Shown here: positions 48,298-58,482 of the stretch, piece by piece
Layout: every line of letters starts with the position of its first letter
Position numbering within the stretch: the stretch's first letter is position 1
Assembly: GCA_937864115.1 (NCBI GenBank)
Contig: CALMII010000005.1
Coordinates: 1-64,000, forward strand
DNA: 64,000 bases
Direction of reading: 5' to 3'
Source: an uncultured Steroidobacter sp.
GTDB lineage: Bacteria > Pseudomonadota > Gammaproteobacteria > Steroidobacterales > Steroidobacteraceae
The notes under the pieces: model-generated
The model's input: the letters and a program-made list of their open reading frames with translations, nothing else
Databases searched by the model: none
What the model was told of the DNA's origin: nothing
Program-made: the position numbers and the translations under genes

Positions 48298-48981
48298 TCA
48301 CGGATGCTTGACAACGGTGGCCGCCGGAACGTTGCCTTTGACCTTGCCGAGCACGCGAGTCGCGTCATCGCGATCCGCCATCGGCCCGATACGCACTCTA
48401 TACAGCGTGCCGGTCGCGGATTTGACCGGCATCACAAAAGCTTCGTATCCCTCGCCGCGCAGCTTGCCCGCCATGCTGTCGGCGGTGGCGCGGCTGGAAA
48501 AGCTGCCGAGCTGCACGGCCCAGCCGGCGCCTGCGGGCTTGTTGTCCGGGATCGCGCTTCGCGCCGGCGTCGGCTCGGGCGCGACGGGTTTTGTCGTCGC
48601 AGGTCGCCCGGCGGGCGGAGCCGTCGCTCCGACGGGAGGTGGGGATTGGCGTTCGGGCGCTGCAGTCGACGCGGCCGATTCAGGGATTGCCTGAGTGCCT
48701 GGCGTCGAAGTCGCTTCCGCGATCGTCTCAGGAGGCGGCGCCGTTTCCGGCGGCGGCGCACTCGTCGTCAGTGATTCGGGTCCGGAGGCAGCAGATTGCG
48801 GCGGTGACCGGTTGAGATCGATGGTGTAGGTCTTCAGCGGCGTCTCGCCGGCCGACGTCGCGGCGGTCGGTTTCTCATCCGCTACCTCGCCACGTCCGGA
48901 AAGCATTTCCGGAATCAGGATGACTGCTGCCGCGACCAGTACCGCCGCACCGATGAGCCGTTCTTTTACGTGACGTTCCAC
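48298..48981 (-). CDS. SPOR-domain membrane protein (DedD-like)
   Basis: A 227-residue bitopic protein: a short cytoplasmic start (ERHVKERLIG), one helix at about 9-26, a long Pro/Ala/Thr-rich periplasmic linker, and a C-terminal SPOR domain (about 148-225, WAVQLGSFSSRATADSMAGKLR, YRVRIGPMADRDDA) that binds denuded septal glycan. Position between folC and cvpA is that of dedD. GTG start at 48981. It likely helps cell constriction. Confidence 0.9.
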   Translation of the reverse strand: MERHVKERLIGAAVLVAAAVILIPEMLSGRGEVADEKPTAATSAGETPLKTYTIDLNRSPPQSAASGPESLTTSAPPPETAPPPETIAEATSTPGTQAIPESAASTAAPERQSPPPVGATAPPAGRPATTKPVAPEPTPARSAIPDNKPAGAGWAVQLGSFSSRATADSMAGKLRGEGYEAFVMPVKSATGTLYRVRIGPMADRDDATRVLGKVKGNVPAATVVKHP

Positions 48982-49038
48982 GGGCGCAAAGTATAAACAT
49001 CCGCAACGGGCGTTGCGCCGCTGTCTGCAACGCCGCGT

Positions 49039-50310
49039 TCAGCCGCCCTCGCCTTCCAGCCACTGCAGCGCCGCGGCGACGGTCAGGAACGAACCGAACA
49101 CGACGATCCGATCGGCGGCTGCAGCCAGCGATGCGGCGGTCGCGCATGCTTGCGACACGTTGTCGGTAGTCGCAAAGACATTCGCTCCGCATTGGCGCAG
49201 GCGCTCGCCGAGATCGGCGGCACGGATGGAGCGTTCGCTGCCCAATCCGGCTGCGATCCAGACATCGATGCTCGAGGTCAGCGTGCGGCAGATGCCTTCG
49301 ATGTCCTTGTCGCCGAGGATGCCGCACACGGCGATCGTGCGCCCCTTCGTCGCAGGGGTCGCAAGTTGCGAGGCAAGAACCCGCGCCGCGGCCGGGTTGT
49401 GTGCGACATCGAGAATCCATTCGTGATCTCTGCGGATGCGCTGGAATCGCCCGGTGATCTGCACCTTGCGCAATCCTCGCTCGATCGCATCCCGGGATAC
49501 GGGCAGGCGTTCCGCCAGAGCCTCCAGCACAGTCAGTACCGCAGCCGCGTTGTCGAACTGGATGTCGCCGACCAGCGCCGGTGCCGGCAGGTCATCGAGA
49601 CGGCCGTGCACACCCTGCCACGACCAGCGAGTGCCTGAACGGCGTACCTGATAATCGCGGCCGTGGCACAGCAGCTTCGTACCGAGCGCATCGGCCACCG
49701 ACTGGATCGACGCCGGCATGGCGCCCGAACCGAAGATCGCCGTCTGTCCGGCACGGAAGATGCCCGCCTTCTCCCGTCCGATCGATTCGACGTCGGGTCC
49801 CAGCCATTCGCAATGATCGAGATCGATGGAGGTGATCAGCGCCACGTCCGCATCGACGGCATTCGCCGCATCCAGCCGCCCGCCCAGGCCGACCTCGAGC
49901 ACCAGCGCATCGAGGCCGGCGGTTTCGAATACCAGCAGCGCGGCGAGCGCATTGAACTCGAAATACGTCAGCGTGTCCGCACCGCGCACCGCATCGATCC
50001 GTTCGAATGCCGCGATCAGCGATGCGTCGGAGACTTCGCGGTCCGCGATCATGATGCGCTCGTTGTAGCGCAGCAGATGCGGCGAAGTGAATGTGCCGAC
50101 CCGGTACCCCGCCTCGCCCAGGATGCGGTTGAGCAGGGCCACGCTCGACCCCTTGCCATTGGTTCCCGCCACGGTGATGACGGGACAGGCGGGCCGACGC
50201 CAGCCCAGGCGCTGCAGCGTGCGGTTGAGCCGCTCGAGTCCCAGATCGATCGCGTTCGGATGCAGCGTCTGCTGCCACGCGAGCCAGTCGGTCAGCGTCG
50301 TGAAGCGCAT
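49039..50310 (-). CDS. folC: Dihydrofolate/folylpolyglutamate synthase
   Basis: A 423-residue Mur-ligase-fold enzyme adding glutamates to dihydropteroate and folates. ITVAGTNGKGSSVALL is the P-loop, YRVGTFTSPHL, LEVGLGGRLDAAN and LDVAHNPAA are FolC signatures. The ATG at 50310 (MRFTTLTDWLAWQQ) fits the family start; 33 more codons upstream run into the gap after accD. It lies 57 bases before the SPOR gene. Confidence 0.95.
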   Translation of the reverse strand: MRFTTLTDWLAWQQTLHPNAIDLGLERLNRTLQRLGWRRPACPVITVAGTNGKGSSVALLNRILGEAGYRVGTFTSPHLLRYNERIMIADREVSDASLIAAFERIDAVRGADTLTYFEFNALAALLVFETAGLDALVLEVGLGGRLDAANAVDADVALITSIDLDHCEWLGPDVESIGREKAGIFRAGQTAIFGSGAMPASIQSVADALGTKLLCHGRDYQVRRSGTRWSWQGVHGRLDDLPAPALVGDIQFDNAAAVLTVLEALAERLPVSRDAIERGLRKVQITGRFQRIRRDHEWILDVAHNPAAARVLASQLATPATKGRTIAVCGILGDKDIEGICRTLTSSIDVWIAAGLGSERSIRAADLGERLRQCGANVFATTDNVSQACATAASLAAAADRIVVFGSFLTVAAALQWLEGEGG

Positions 50311-50347
50311 GGCAGTGAAATCGGATCGCGCTGATCCGATCGTGTAC

Positions 50348-51214
50348 TCAGGAAGGTGTCGGCAGCGTCTTGTTGGTGAACATCGCCAGCAGGCCGGCGA
50401 TCCGGTCACGCATGTCGCGGCGATCGACGATCATGTCGAGCGCGCCGTGCTCGAGCAGGAATTCACTGCGCTGGAATCCTTCCGGCAGGGTCTCGCGCAC
50501 GGTCTGCTGGATCACGCGTGCGCCGGCGAAACCGATGAGAGCCTTGGGTTCGCCGATGTTCACGTCGCCCAGCATCGCCAGACTGGCGGACACGCCGCCC
50601 GTGGTCGGATCCGTCATCACGGAAATATAGGGAATGCGTTCGCGCGCCATGCGCGCAAGCACCGCACTGGTCTTGGCCATCTGCAGCAGCGACAGCAGCG
50701 CCTCCTGCATGCGCGCACCGCCGCTCGCGCTGAAGCAGATCAGCGGCACGCGATGTTCGAGGCAGTATTCCGCCGCACGCACGAAGCGCTCACCGACCAC
50801 CGAACCCATGGAGCCGCCCATGAACTGGAACTCGAAGGCGCACGCCACCAGCGGCAGTCCGTGCACCGTGCCGGCCATGACGATCAGTGCATCCGTTTCT
50901 TCCGTGCTCTTCTGCGCCTGCAAGAGTCGATCGCGATACTTCTTGCTGTCGCGGAACTTGAGCGGATCTTCCGGCTCGACGTTGTCGGCGAATTCGGCGA
51001 AGGAATCCGGATCGAGAAAGTGTTCGAGACGTTCGCGGGCACCGATGCGCATGTGGTGCGAACACTTCGGGCACACGTGCAGGTTGCGCTCGAGTTCCGC
51101 GCGGTACAGCACGGCATCGCAGGCCGCACATTTCATCCACAGACCTTCCGGCACCGAACGCGTACGGCGTTCGGTCTTGATCCGCGAAGGCATGATTTTT
51201 TCGAACCAGGTCAT
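50348..51214 (-). CDS. accD: Acetyl-CoA carboxylase carboxyltransferase subunit beta
   Basis: A 288-residue subunit that works with AccA to make malonyl-Co[11 protein letters not shown] opens the protein; the zinc ribbon uses C29, C32, C48 and C51; [14 protein letters not shown] and [11 protein letters not shown] are the crotonase-fold carboxyltransferase motifs. Length is typical. It lies 37 bases upstream of folC and directly downstream of truA; the trpF gene that occupies this spot in Pseudomonas is absent. Confidence 0.97.
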   Translation of the reverse strand: MTWFEKIMPSRIKTERRTRSVPEGLWMKCAACDAVLYRAELERNLHVCPKCSHHMRIGARERLEHFLDPDSFAEFADNVEPEDPLKFRDSKKYRDRLLQAQKSTEETDALIVMAGTVHGLPLVACAFEFQFMGGSMGSVVGERFVRAAEYCLEHRVPLICFSASGGARMQEALLSLLQMAKTSAVLARMARERIPYISVMTDPTTGGVSASLAMLGDVNIGEPKALIGFAGARVIQQTVRETLPEGFQRSEFLLEHGALDMIVDRRDMRDRIAGLLAMFTNKTLPTPS

Positions 51215-51261
51215 CGGAAGCTTGTTCCCTCAGGGCGCCGGGGGCCCGCAAGAGGCGGCAT

Positions 51262-52071
51262 CTATACTTGGTCTGGGCGAGACGGGCAAGGGAAGCCCAG
51301 GAGGTCGCCCGCGACGCTCGGCAGGCCGAGGATTCCTTCGTACTGGATGGCCGCCAGATACAGTCCGTCGGGCGGCGCCGTGATCCCTGCGACGCGGCGA
51401 TCCCGCGCCGCGAGCACGTCAGCGACCCATTCGACCGGTTGGTCGCCCTTTCCCACTGCGATCAAGGTGCCGGCGATGTTGCGCACCATGTGATGCAGAA
51501 AGGCATTGGCCGTCACGTCGAGACAGAGCAGTTCGTCCTGTCGGCGGACCTGTATCCGTTGCAGGCGCCGCGTCGGCGAGCGCGACTGGCATTCGGCCGC
51601 ACGGAACGAGGAGAAATCGTGTTCGCCGACCAGTTGCTGCGCGGCCGCGTGCATGCGTTCGTGATCGAGCGGATCGCGCACCCACGTGACGTTGCCGGCG
51701 CGCAGCGCAGGGCGCACCGGCCGATTGAGAATCAGGTAGCGATAGCTGCGCGCCATCGCGCTGTAGCGCGCGTGAAAGGAGTCAGGGACCTCGCGCGCCC
51801 ATAGCGCGCTGACCTGCGTCGGCAGGTTGGTATTGGTGCCGAGCACCCAGTTGCGTTCGGAACGGACGGACGGCGAATCGAAATGGACGACCTGGATCGC
51901 CGCGTGAACCCCGGCATCGGTTCGTCCCGCCGCGGTGACTTCGACAGGATGATCGGCAACGACGGCGACGGCCGCTTCGACGGCCGACTGGATCCCGCGC
52001 GCATGAGACTGCGACTGCCAGCCGGCAAAGGTGCTGCCGTCGTATTCGAGTCCGAGAGCGATGCGAGGCAT
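51262..52071 (-). CDS. truA: tRNA pseudouridine(38-40) synthase
   Basis: A 269-residue enzyme modifying uridines 38-40 of tRNA anticodon arms. LGLEYDGSTFAGWQ at the N-terminus, the catalytic Asp in TAAGRTDAGVHA, and NAFLHHMVRNIAGTL are TruA motifs. The ATG at 52071 matches the family start; the open frame extends 52 codons upstream into fimV and is not used. It begins 7 bases after the fimV stop. Confidence 0.96.
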   Translation of the reverse strand: MPRIALGLEYDGSTFAGWQSQSHARGIQSAVEAAVAVVADHPVEVTAAGRTDAGVHAAIQVVHFDSPSVRSERNWVLGTNTNLPTQVSALWAREVPDSFHARYSAMARSYRYLILNRPVRPALRAGNVTWVRDPLDHERMHAAAQQLVGEHDFSSFRAAECQSRSPTRRLQRIQVRRQDELLCLDVTANAFLHHMVRNIAGTLIAVGKGDQPVEWVADVLAARDRRVAGITAPPDGLYLAAIQYEGILGLPSVAGDLLGFPCPSRPDQV

Positions 52072-52078
52072 CGCTCCG

Positions 52079-54985
52079 CTATCGGATCGAATCCAGCAGA
52101 CGCTGCGCTTCCTGCTTCTGGTTGGACGTCCCTTCCTGCAGCACTTCTTCGAGAATGCTGCGGGCACCGTCCGGATCGCCCATGTCCATGTAGGCGCGGG
52201 CCAAGTCGAGCTTCGTCCCCACTTCACTCATCGTGACCGGTTCGAGTTCCGACAATTCCATTTCGGTCGTGATGACCTGCTTGTTGGTCGGCGCATGATC
52301 GTCGGCACCGAGCGCTTCGCCCACGTCCAGATCAATCTTCTGGAATTCGCTGGTGCGATCGGCGAAGACGTCGTCGGAGAACTTGTCCACGTCCGCAACC
52401 GGCTGGCGCAGCGTGTCGCCGCCGAGGGCAGATTCGCCGAAGCTGTCCAGGTCCACGTCGAGATCCGGCGTGCCCCTGGCGATCTGCGTCTTCATCTGCG
52501 CCGTGCTGTCGATATCCATCCGCGGCTGCTCGACGGTATCGCCGCCGCCCAGATCGACCTGATCGATGTACACGGTGCCCGTGCTCTCGATGTCGAACTT
52601 CTCGACGCGCGGCGCTTCCATCGTGCGATCGAGACTGCCGAGCGATGGCGCCAGCTGCGTCATCTCGTCGTCGCGCAACGCCTGGCCGTGCGGTTCGTCG
52701 TCCTCGGGAATGTCCTTCTCGAGCGACGCGGTCTGCTCGAGCGCGCCGGTGGTTTCCAGCGAATCGACATCGAGTCCCAGATCGTCGAGCGACAGCTCCG
52801 CCGTCTGCTCGGCGCGGCCCGACAGCTGCTCATCGAGCTTGTCGCGCACCGTCTGCGCCGACCGGTCGAGCATCGGCGATTCGATCGTCGGCGTTTCCTG
52901 CGTGCGTGCCAGCGGATCGATCTCGCGGGTCGGCTCGTCGTCGCGTTCAGGTTGCGGCTCGTCGAGCAGGAAATCCAGATCGGAACTGCCCCCGGCGGCT
53001 TTGCGTTCGCCGCTGCCGAATTCCATGTCGAGCGCATTGCCCGCATCGGCTTCGGGTTCGGCAAACAGATCCAGATCGACGCGGTTCTCGCCGCCTTCCA
53101 GATTCACGTCGACCAGGTCGACGCGGCCGGCGCTGCCGTCGGCCTTGAACATCGGATCTTCCGCAGCGATCTGGCGCCCCATGATGGCGACCTTGTCCCA
53201 CTCGCCCGCGGCCTCCTGGTCGCGCGTGGCGTGCAGCTCGCGTGCCGTGTCGAGGAACAGATCGCGATTGCCCCAGACGAAGTAGATCTCGAGCAGCTTC
53301 AGCTTGAGATCGCGACGCTCGGGTTCGCGCTCGATGGCGATCTTCACCAGATCGGCGGCCTGGTCGTAGAGACCGTAGGCCATGTGGAAATCGGCTTCCG
53401 CCAGCGCATCCTGCTGATCGAAGCGCACCGACGTTTCGCTGCTGAGCGTGTCGTCGACGGGCTTGGGCTCGGCGATCGCGACCGGTGCCGCCGCAGGACG
53501 CACCGCAGTGTCCTTGCGGACAGACGTCACGGGTGCGGGCTCATCCTCGAAGTCGGCCAGCGGCTCGTCGGCGATATCGTCATCGACGCTGAACACGTCC
53601 GCACGGCTGCGGGACGCAGTCGCAGCCGCTCGCGCGGGCTCGTTGAAACGGGGTTCGAATGCGGCTGGCGCAAAGGCATCCAGATCCGGTCCTTCGTTCG
53701 CTTCGCGGCGACGCTTCAGGAACATGAAGATGAGACCAATGACCAGCAGCAGGCCGGCAACGATCGGAACCCAGAAGAATTCGCCGATGCGATCGATCAG
53801 CGACGGGGCCGGCGCTTCGACGGGCTGCGGCTGCGGACGGACAGGCCGCGTGGCTTGCGCCGGCTCCTCAGCCGGGGCAGGCGCCGCTTCCGTCGGCGTC
53901 TCGGCGGCCGGTGCTTGCTCAACCGGTGTTTCAGGCTGTGCGGCCGGAGGCGTTTCCGACACGCCCTGCTGCACGTCCGACAGACCGGGGCTGGCGACCT
54001 GGAGTCGCTTGTCTTCGGCAGCCGGCGTCGTTGCCGATCCGGTACCTGCAGATGCCGCCGGCGTCTGCTCGGCAGCAGGTGCAACGGGCACTGCGGGCGC
54101 CGCCGGCTCTTCCGGCGTCACCAGGCGCAGGCGCGTGGATTCATCTTCGGAGGCCGTACGGAACGAACTGCTCCAGGCTTCCTGTTGCTGGGCCACTTCG
54201 GCCGAGGCTTCCGAACGCGAAATGGATTCGATCTCGGCAAGGTCCGGGACGCGCAGCACGCTGCCGGCCTTGAGGCGATTGATGTTGCCGGCGAAGGCTT
54301 CGGGATTCGCGCGGAACAGCGCGATCATCGTCTGGTTCTGTGCGCCGGCCGATGCGCTCGGATTCACCTGGCGTGCGATGCGCGACAGCGTGTCGTTGCG
54401 CTGGACTTCGTACGTGCCGCCGACGGCTGCCGGTGCGGACACGGGTGCGGTGGGCTCTTCCTGCGTCACCGACTCGGGCGCCGGGACGGGACGCGTCGGT
54501 TCGGCAGGCGCGCGTTCGATGCGACCTTCGGTGCGCGCACCGGATTCCGGCGCAGTCACCGGGCGATTCTGTTCGGGCTGCGACGGCATGAAGACCGGCG
54601 GATCGAGCAGCACGGTGTATTCGCGCAGCAGCCGGCCGCGGCCCCAGCTCGCTTCCACCAGGATCGTGACGAACGGTTCGGTGACCGAGCGGTTCGACGT
54701 GACCTTGATCGTCACCTGGCCGTCGCGCGTGCGGCTGACGGCGAAATCGAAATTGGACAGGTAGGCGGGGCGATCGATGCCGTAACGCGCGAACATCTCA
54801 TTGCTCGCGAGCGTCACCTTGAGCTCGGCCAGTTCCTCGCGGGTCGGCGCGATGACTTCGATGTCGGCATCGAAAGGCTGGTTGAGTGCCGAGTTGAGCC
54901 GGATTTCGCCCAGGCCGAGCGCATACAGCGCCGTAGGGGACAGCATGGCGCCCGTCAGCAGCAGGCGCGGCAAATATCTTCTCAT
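52079..54985 (-). CDS. fimV: FimV-like peptidoglycan-binding polarity protein
   Basis: A 968-residue envelope protein. A signal peptide (MRRYLPRLLLTG...YALGLGEI) and the FimV N-terminal domain (LNSALNQPFDADIEV) come first; a LysM at about 192-247 (YEVQRNDTLSRIA ... VLRVP); a Pro/Ala-rich linker; one transmembrane helix at about 403-422; then a very acidic cytoplasmic part ending in the TPR-like FimV C-terminal domain (DLARAYMDMGDPDGARSILEEVLQEG). FimV organises polar type IV pilus and chemotaxis machinery in Pseudomonas. GGGAGA five bases before the ATG at 54985 supports that start over one nine codons upstream. asd-fimV-truA order is conserved. Confidence 0.93.
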   Translation of the reverse strand: MRRYLPRLLLTGAMLSPTALYALGLGEIRLNSALNQPFDADIEVIAPTREELAELKVTLASNEMFARYGIDRPAYLSNFDFAVSRTRDGQVTIKVTSNRSVTEPFVTILVEASWGRGRLLREYTVLLDPPVFMPSQPEQNRPVTAPESGARTEGRIERAPAEPTRPVPAPESVTQEEPTAPVSAPAAVGGTYEVQRNDTLSRIARQVNPSASAGAQNQTMIALFRANPEAFAGNINRLKAGSVLRVPDLAEIESISRSEASAEVAQQQEAWSSSFRTASEDESTRLRLVTPEEPAAPAVPVAPAAEQTPAASAGTGSATTPAAEDKRLQVASPGLSDVQQGVSETPPAAQPETPVEQAPAAETPTEAAPAPAEEPAQATRPVRPQPQPVEAPAPSLIDRIGEFFWVPIVAGLLLVIGLIFMFLKRRREANEGPDLDAFAPAAFEPRFNEPARAAATASRSRADVFSVDDDIADEPLADFEDEPAPVTSVRKDTAVRPAAAPVAIAEPKPVDDTLSSETSVRFDQQDALAEADFHMAYGLYDQAADLVKIAIEREPERRDLKLKLLEIYFVWGNRDLFLDTARELHATRDQEAAGEWDKVAIMGRQIAAEDPMFKADGSAGRVDLVDVNLEGGENRVDLDLFAEPEADAGNALDMEFGSGERKAAGGSSDLDFLLDEPQPERDDEPTREIDPLARTQETPTIESPMLDRSAQTVRDKLDEQLSGRAEQTAELSLDDLGLDVDSLETTGALEQTASLEKDIPEDDEPHGQALRDDEMTQLAPSLGSLDRTMEAPRVEKFDIESTGTVYIDQVDLGGGDTVEQPRMDIDSTAQMKTQIARGTPDLDVDLDSFGESALGGDTLRQPVADVDKFSDDVFADRTSEFQKIDLDVGEALGADDHAPTNKQVITTEMELSELEPVTMSEVGTKLDLARAYMDMGDPDGARSILEEVLQEGTSNQKQEAQRLLDSIR

Positions 54986-55099
54986 CAGCTCTCCCGACCG
55001 TGTCCTGGGCATCCCTAGTTTCTGCCGGCTGGTTACTTAGTTATGTAATGGGATCGGCGCGACACTTTCTTGGATCAAAAGCTCATGTGCTTCATGACC

Positions 55100-55111
55100 T
55101 TGCGCGCGCAA
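55100..55111. other. 12-base perfect palindrome between asd and fimV
   Basis: TTGCGCGCGCAA lies eight bases beyond the asd stop, upstream of fimV. In this AT-richer gap (55013-55118) it could be a regulator site or part of an asd 3' hairpin, but a palindrome of this length can occur by chance in GC-rich DNA. Confidence 0.25.
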
Positions 55112-55118
55112 ATATAGC

Positions 55119-56141
55119 TTACAGGTAATCTTTTACCAAAATCTCGGCGATCTGGACGCTATTTAAAGCAGCTCCCTTGCGAACGTTATCGGACACAATC
55201 CACAAATTCAGACCCCGATCGTGGCTGATGTCCTCCCGGATTCTGCCAACGTAGACTGGGTCCGTTCCGGCCCCTTCGGTGACTGGTGTGGGATAGCCGC
55301 CCGGCTGCCTTTCATCCAGTACGACAACCCCCGGCGCCCGCGACAGCAGTTCCCTGGCATCGGCCGCGGACAGCTTGCGACGGGTTTCGATATGCACCGC
55401 TTCCGAGTGGCCGACATAGACCGGCACGCGGACCGCGGTGGCATTCACGCGAATGGACTTGTCCTCGAAGATCTTCTGGGTTTCCCAGAACATCTTCATT
55501 TCTTCCTTGGTGTAGCCGTTGTCCAGGAACACGTCGATCTGCGGCACGCAGTTGAAGGCGATCTGCTTGGCGATGACCTTCGCCGTGGCCTTCTCGCCTT
55601 TTGCCAGCGCCGCCGTCTGGGTGCTCAGCTCGTCCATCGCCTTCTGACCGCCGCCGGAGACGGACTGGTAGGTCGCGACGTTGATGCGTTCGATCTGGGC
55701 CGCGTCGTGCAGCGGCTTCAATGCCACCAGCATCTGCATGGTCGAGCAGTTCGGGTTGGCGATGATGTTGTGCCGGCGATAGCCCGCGATGGCATGCGGA
55801 TTCACTTCGGTCACGACCAGCGGGATGTCGTCCTGGTAACGGAACTGCGAGGTGTTGTCGACCACGACGCAGCCAGCCGCGCCGGCCCGCACCGCATGCA
55901 CTTTCGAGACGCTGGCGCCGGCCGAGAAAAGACCCACCTGGGCCTTTGAAAAATCGAATGTTTCGACGTCGAGCACGGGCACGTCGGCACCGTTGAAACG
56001 GATGCTCTTGCCGACCGAGCGCGCGCTGGCCAGCGGGTAGAGCTTGTCGACCGGAAACCTGCGTTGCTCGAGGATCGACAACATGGTCTGGCCGACAAGG
56101 CCGGTCGCACCGAGAACGGCGACGTTCCAACTTCTGCTCAT
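55119..56141 (-). CDS. asd: Aspartate-semialdehyde dehydrogenase
   Basis: A 340-residue NADPH enzyme making aspartate semialdehyde for lysine/diaminopimelate, threonine and methionine. VAVLGATGLVGQTM binds NADPH, and the catalytic Cys is C132 in IANPNCSTMQM; YQSVSGGGQKAMDEL and VPVYVGHSEAV follow. This is the Gram-positive/Pseudomonas-type (USG-1-like) branch judged by its length and NPNCSTMQ motif. The ATG at 56141 overlaps the MFS stop as ATGA, so it is coupled to the transporter. Confidence 0.95.
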   Translation of the reverse strand: MSRSWNVAVLGATGLVGQTMLSILEQRRFPVDKLYPLASARSVGKSIRFNGADVPVLDVETFDFSKAQVGLFSAGASVSKVHAVRAGAAGCVVVDNTSQFRYQDDIPLVVTEVNPHAIAGYRRHNIIANPNCSTMQMLVALKPLHDAAQIERINVATYQSVSGGGQKAMDELSTQTAALAKGEKATAKVIAKQIAFNCVPQIDVFLDNGYTKEEMKMFWETQKIFEDKSIRVNATAVRVPVYVGHSEAVHIETRRKLSAADARELLSRAPGVVVLDERQPGGYPTPVTEGAGTDPVYVGRIREDISHDRGLNLWIVSDNVRKGAALNSVQIAEILVKDYL

Positions 56142-57322
56142 GGCGCCCGTGAATTCCTGAACTGCCTGGGACTGATCTGATCGAGGCTCGTGCCGCGCAA
56201 GCCGAGCACGGCGCAAATCGTGGCGAACACTACAATAATGGCCGCGGTGACATAAGATGCTCGCGCTGAAACTGCTGCCCAGATCACACCGGCCAGCAGG
56301 CTCCCGGCCAGCCCTCCCCCGCCATAAGCGACGCTGCTGAACAACGACTGTCCCGTGCTCTGCAACGCCGGCGGGAATTCGCGATGCGCCGTCAGCACGA
56401 TCGCAAAGTGCAGTACCGCGAAACTCAGGCAGTGCAGCAGCTGCGAGGCGGCCAGCAGCACGGGATGCGCGACGAACCACGCGACGACCATCCAGCGCAC
56501 GGCCGTACCCGCCGCTGCCGCAATGAACAGCGTGCGGATCGAAAAGCGCGTCAGCAGCGACTGCCCCATCGCAAAGACGGCGACCTCGGCCAGCACGCCG
56601 AGCGCCCACAACAGGCCGATGGTCGATTTGTCGTAGTGGTTCGTCTCAAGCCAGATCGAGAAAAAGGCGTAGTACGCGCCGCTGCTCATGACCACGAGCG
56701 TGGCAACGACGAGTGCGGCGACGACGCCGCGCGAACGCACGATCGAGCCCAGTTCCCGCAGCGAGATGCGATCCGCCGTCGTCGCCATCGGCGGGACCGT
56801 CAACGTCATGAGAAAGGCACCGATCATCGGCGGCAGCGCGAGCCACGGCACCCATCGATAGCCCGCCTGGTCGAGAATGAATCCGCCGACGGACGTCACG
56901 ACGATGAAACCGACCGACCCCCACAGTCGCAGCCGTCCATAGCGATGCGATTGCGTGCCGAGATGATGCAGGGCATGCGAGTCGAACAGCGGAATGACGG
57001 CATTCCAGAATGCGCCGAACAACAGGCTGAGCAGGCCGAACGACAGCAGGCCCGATTGCAACGGGAACAGGGCAAAACACACGACGGCCAGCGCCGCCGA
57101 TATCTGCAGCACGCGCGTCGGGCGTTTCGTGGCGTCGGCGATCCAGCCCAGCATCAGCGGTACGACGGCGCGAGCCGCCGACACCAGTGCAATCAGCAAC
57201 CCGATTTCGACCGGTCCGAAACCGCGCAGCGCCAAGTACGGACTCCAGAACGGCGCGAATATCCCGACGGCGCCGAAGTACATGAAGTACCCGGCGGCGA
57301 GACGCAGCGAATCGGAGTTCAC
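56138..57322 (-). CDS. MFS transporter of the MFS_1-like / HcaT group
   Basis: A 394-residue protein with about 12 transmembrane segments. The start [30 protein letters not shown] and [13 protein letters not shown] resemble HcaT/phenylpropionate-type and nucleoside-symporter-like members. It starts with a GTG that overlaps the aroC stop (GTGA) and ends overlapping asd (ATGA), a tight aroC-MFS-asd unit. An MFS gene in this place is also known in Pseudomonas. The substrate is unknown; an aromatic or amino-acid-pathway metabolite is a context guess. Confidence 0.85.
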   Translation of the reverse strand: MNSDSLRLAAGYFMYFGAVGIFAPFWSPYLALRGFGPVEIGLLIALVSAARAVVPLMLGWIADATKRPTRVLQISAALAVVCFALFPLQSGLLSFGLLSLLFGAFWNAVIPLFDSHALHHLGTQSHRYGRLRLWGSVGFIVVTSVGGFILDQAGYRWVPWLALPPMIGAFLMTLTVPPMATTADRISLRELGSIVRSRGVVAALVVATLVVMSSGAYYAFFSIWLETNHYDKSTIGLLWALGVLAEVAVFAMGQSLLTRFSIRTLFIAAAAGTAVRWMVVAWFVAHPVLLAASQLLHCLSFAVLHFAIVLTAHREFPPALQSTGQSLFSSVAYGGGGLAGSLLAGVIWAAVSARASYVTAAIIVVFATICAVLGLRGTSLDQISPRQFRNSRAP

Positions 57323-58416
57323 TCGTGCGCGGGAATGATCGGCGTGGCGGAGACGACGTCGCCGTTCTGCGCACGATGCCGCAGATAGTGGTCCATCAGG
57401 ACCAGCGCCAGCATCGCCTCGGCGATCGGCGTGGCGCGCAGGCCGACGCAGGGATCGTGACGGCCGGTCGTGATCACGTCGGTCACATGGCCGTCGAGAT
57501 CGATGGTCTGGCCGGGAATGGTGATGCTCGACGTCGGCTTCAGCGCAATGCTGACGACGATGTCCTGGCCCGAGGAAATGCCGCCCAGCACGCCGCCGGC
57601 ATTGTTCGAACGAAACCCTCGCGGCGTGAGTTCGTCGCGATGCTGCGAACCGCGCTGCTCGACCGACGCGAAGCCCGCGCCGATCTCGACGCCCTTCACC
57701 GCGTTGATGCTCATCATCGCGTAGGCGATGTCGGCATCGAGGCGATCGAACACCGGTTCGCCCAGTCCCACCGGCACGCCGGTGGCGATCACGGTCACGC
57801 GCGCGCCGACGGAATCGCCGTCGCGACGCAGGGCGATCATGTAGTTCTCCAGCTCTTCGAGCCGCGACGGATCGGGGGAGAAGAACGGATTGTCGTAGGC
57901 CGCCTCGATGTTCTTCGGTTCGAGCTCGAGCGGACCGAGCTGCGCGAGATAGCCGCGGATGTTCAGCGACAGCCGCTGTCTGAGGTACTTGCGCGCAATG
58001 GCACCGGCGGCCACCCGCATCACCGTTTCGCGCGCCGAGGAACGACCGCCGCCGCGATAGTCGCGGAAGCCGTATTTCTGCTGGTACGTGTAGTCGGCGT
58101 GGCCGGGACGGAAGCGATCCTTGATCTTTTCGTAGTCGCGCGAACGCTGGTCTTCGTTGTGGATCAAGAGGCCGATGGGCGTACCGGTCGTGCGACCTTC
58201 GAACACGCCGGAGAGGATCTGCACGCGATCGGGTTCCTGGCGCTGACTGGTGTGGCGCGACGTGCCCGTTCGGCGTAAATCCACGAACGGCTGGATGTCA
58301 GCCTCCGACAATTCCAACCCCGGCGGACAGCCATCGACGATGCAGCCGAGCGCAGGCCCGTGGCTCTCGCCGAAGGTCGTGACGGTGAACAGTGTGCCTA
58401 ACGTGTTGCCGGACAT
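57319..58416 (-). CDS. aroC: Chorismate synthase
   Basis: A 365-residue FMN-dependent enzyme making chorismate from [22 protein letters not shown] is the first family signature, [29 protein letters not shown] covers the second and third, and [18 protein letters not shown] follows. Length is typical. It follows prmB by 66 bases and is coupled to the MFS gene. Confidence 0.97.
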   Translation of the reverse strand: MSGNTLGTLFTVTTFGESHGPALGCIVDGCPPGLELSEADIQPFVDLRRTGTSRHTSQRQEPDRVQILSGVFEGRTTGTPIGLLIHNEDQRSRDYEKIKDRFRPGHADYTYQQKYGFRDYRGGGRSSARETVMRVAAGAIARKYLRQRLSLNIRGYLAQLGPLELEPKNIEAAYDNPFFSPDPSRLEELENYMIALRRDGDSVGARVTVIATGVPVGLGEPVFDRLDADIAYAMMSINAVKGVEIGAGFASVEQRGSQHRDELTPRGFRSNNAGGVLGGISSGQDIVVSIALKPTSSITIPGQTIDLDGHVTDVITTGRHDPCVGLRATPIAEAMLALVLMDHYLRHRAQNGDVVSATPIIPAHE

Positions 58417-58482
58417 GTGATGGGTGACAGGCTGCTGGCTACTGGCCGCTGGCCGGAAAAGAACGGGGTCGGGATTCTAGCG

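Noticed and set aside
52031..55018. 995-codon plus-strand open frame opposite fimV
   Set aside because: Antisense to a complete fimV; low-complexity Arg/Gly-rich composition and no recognisable domain.
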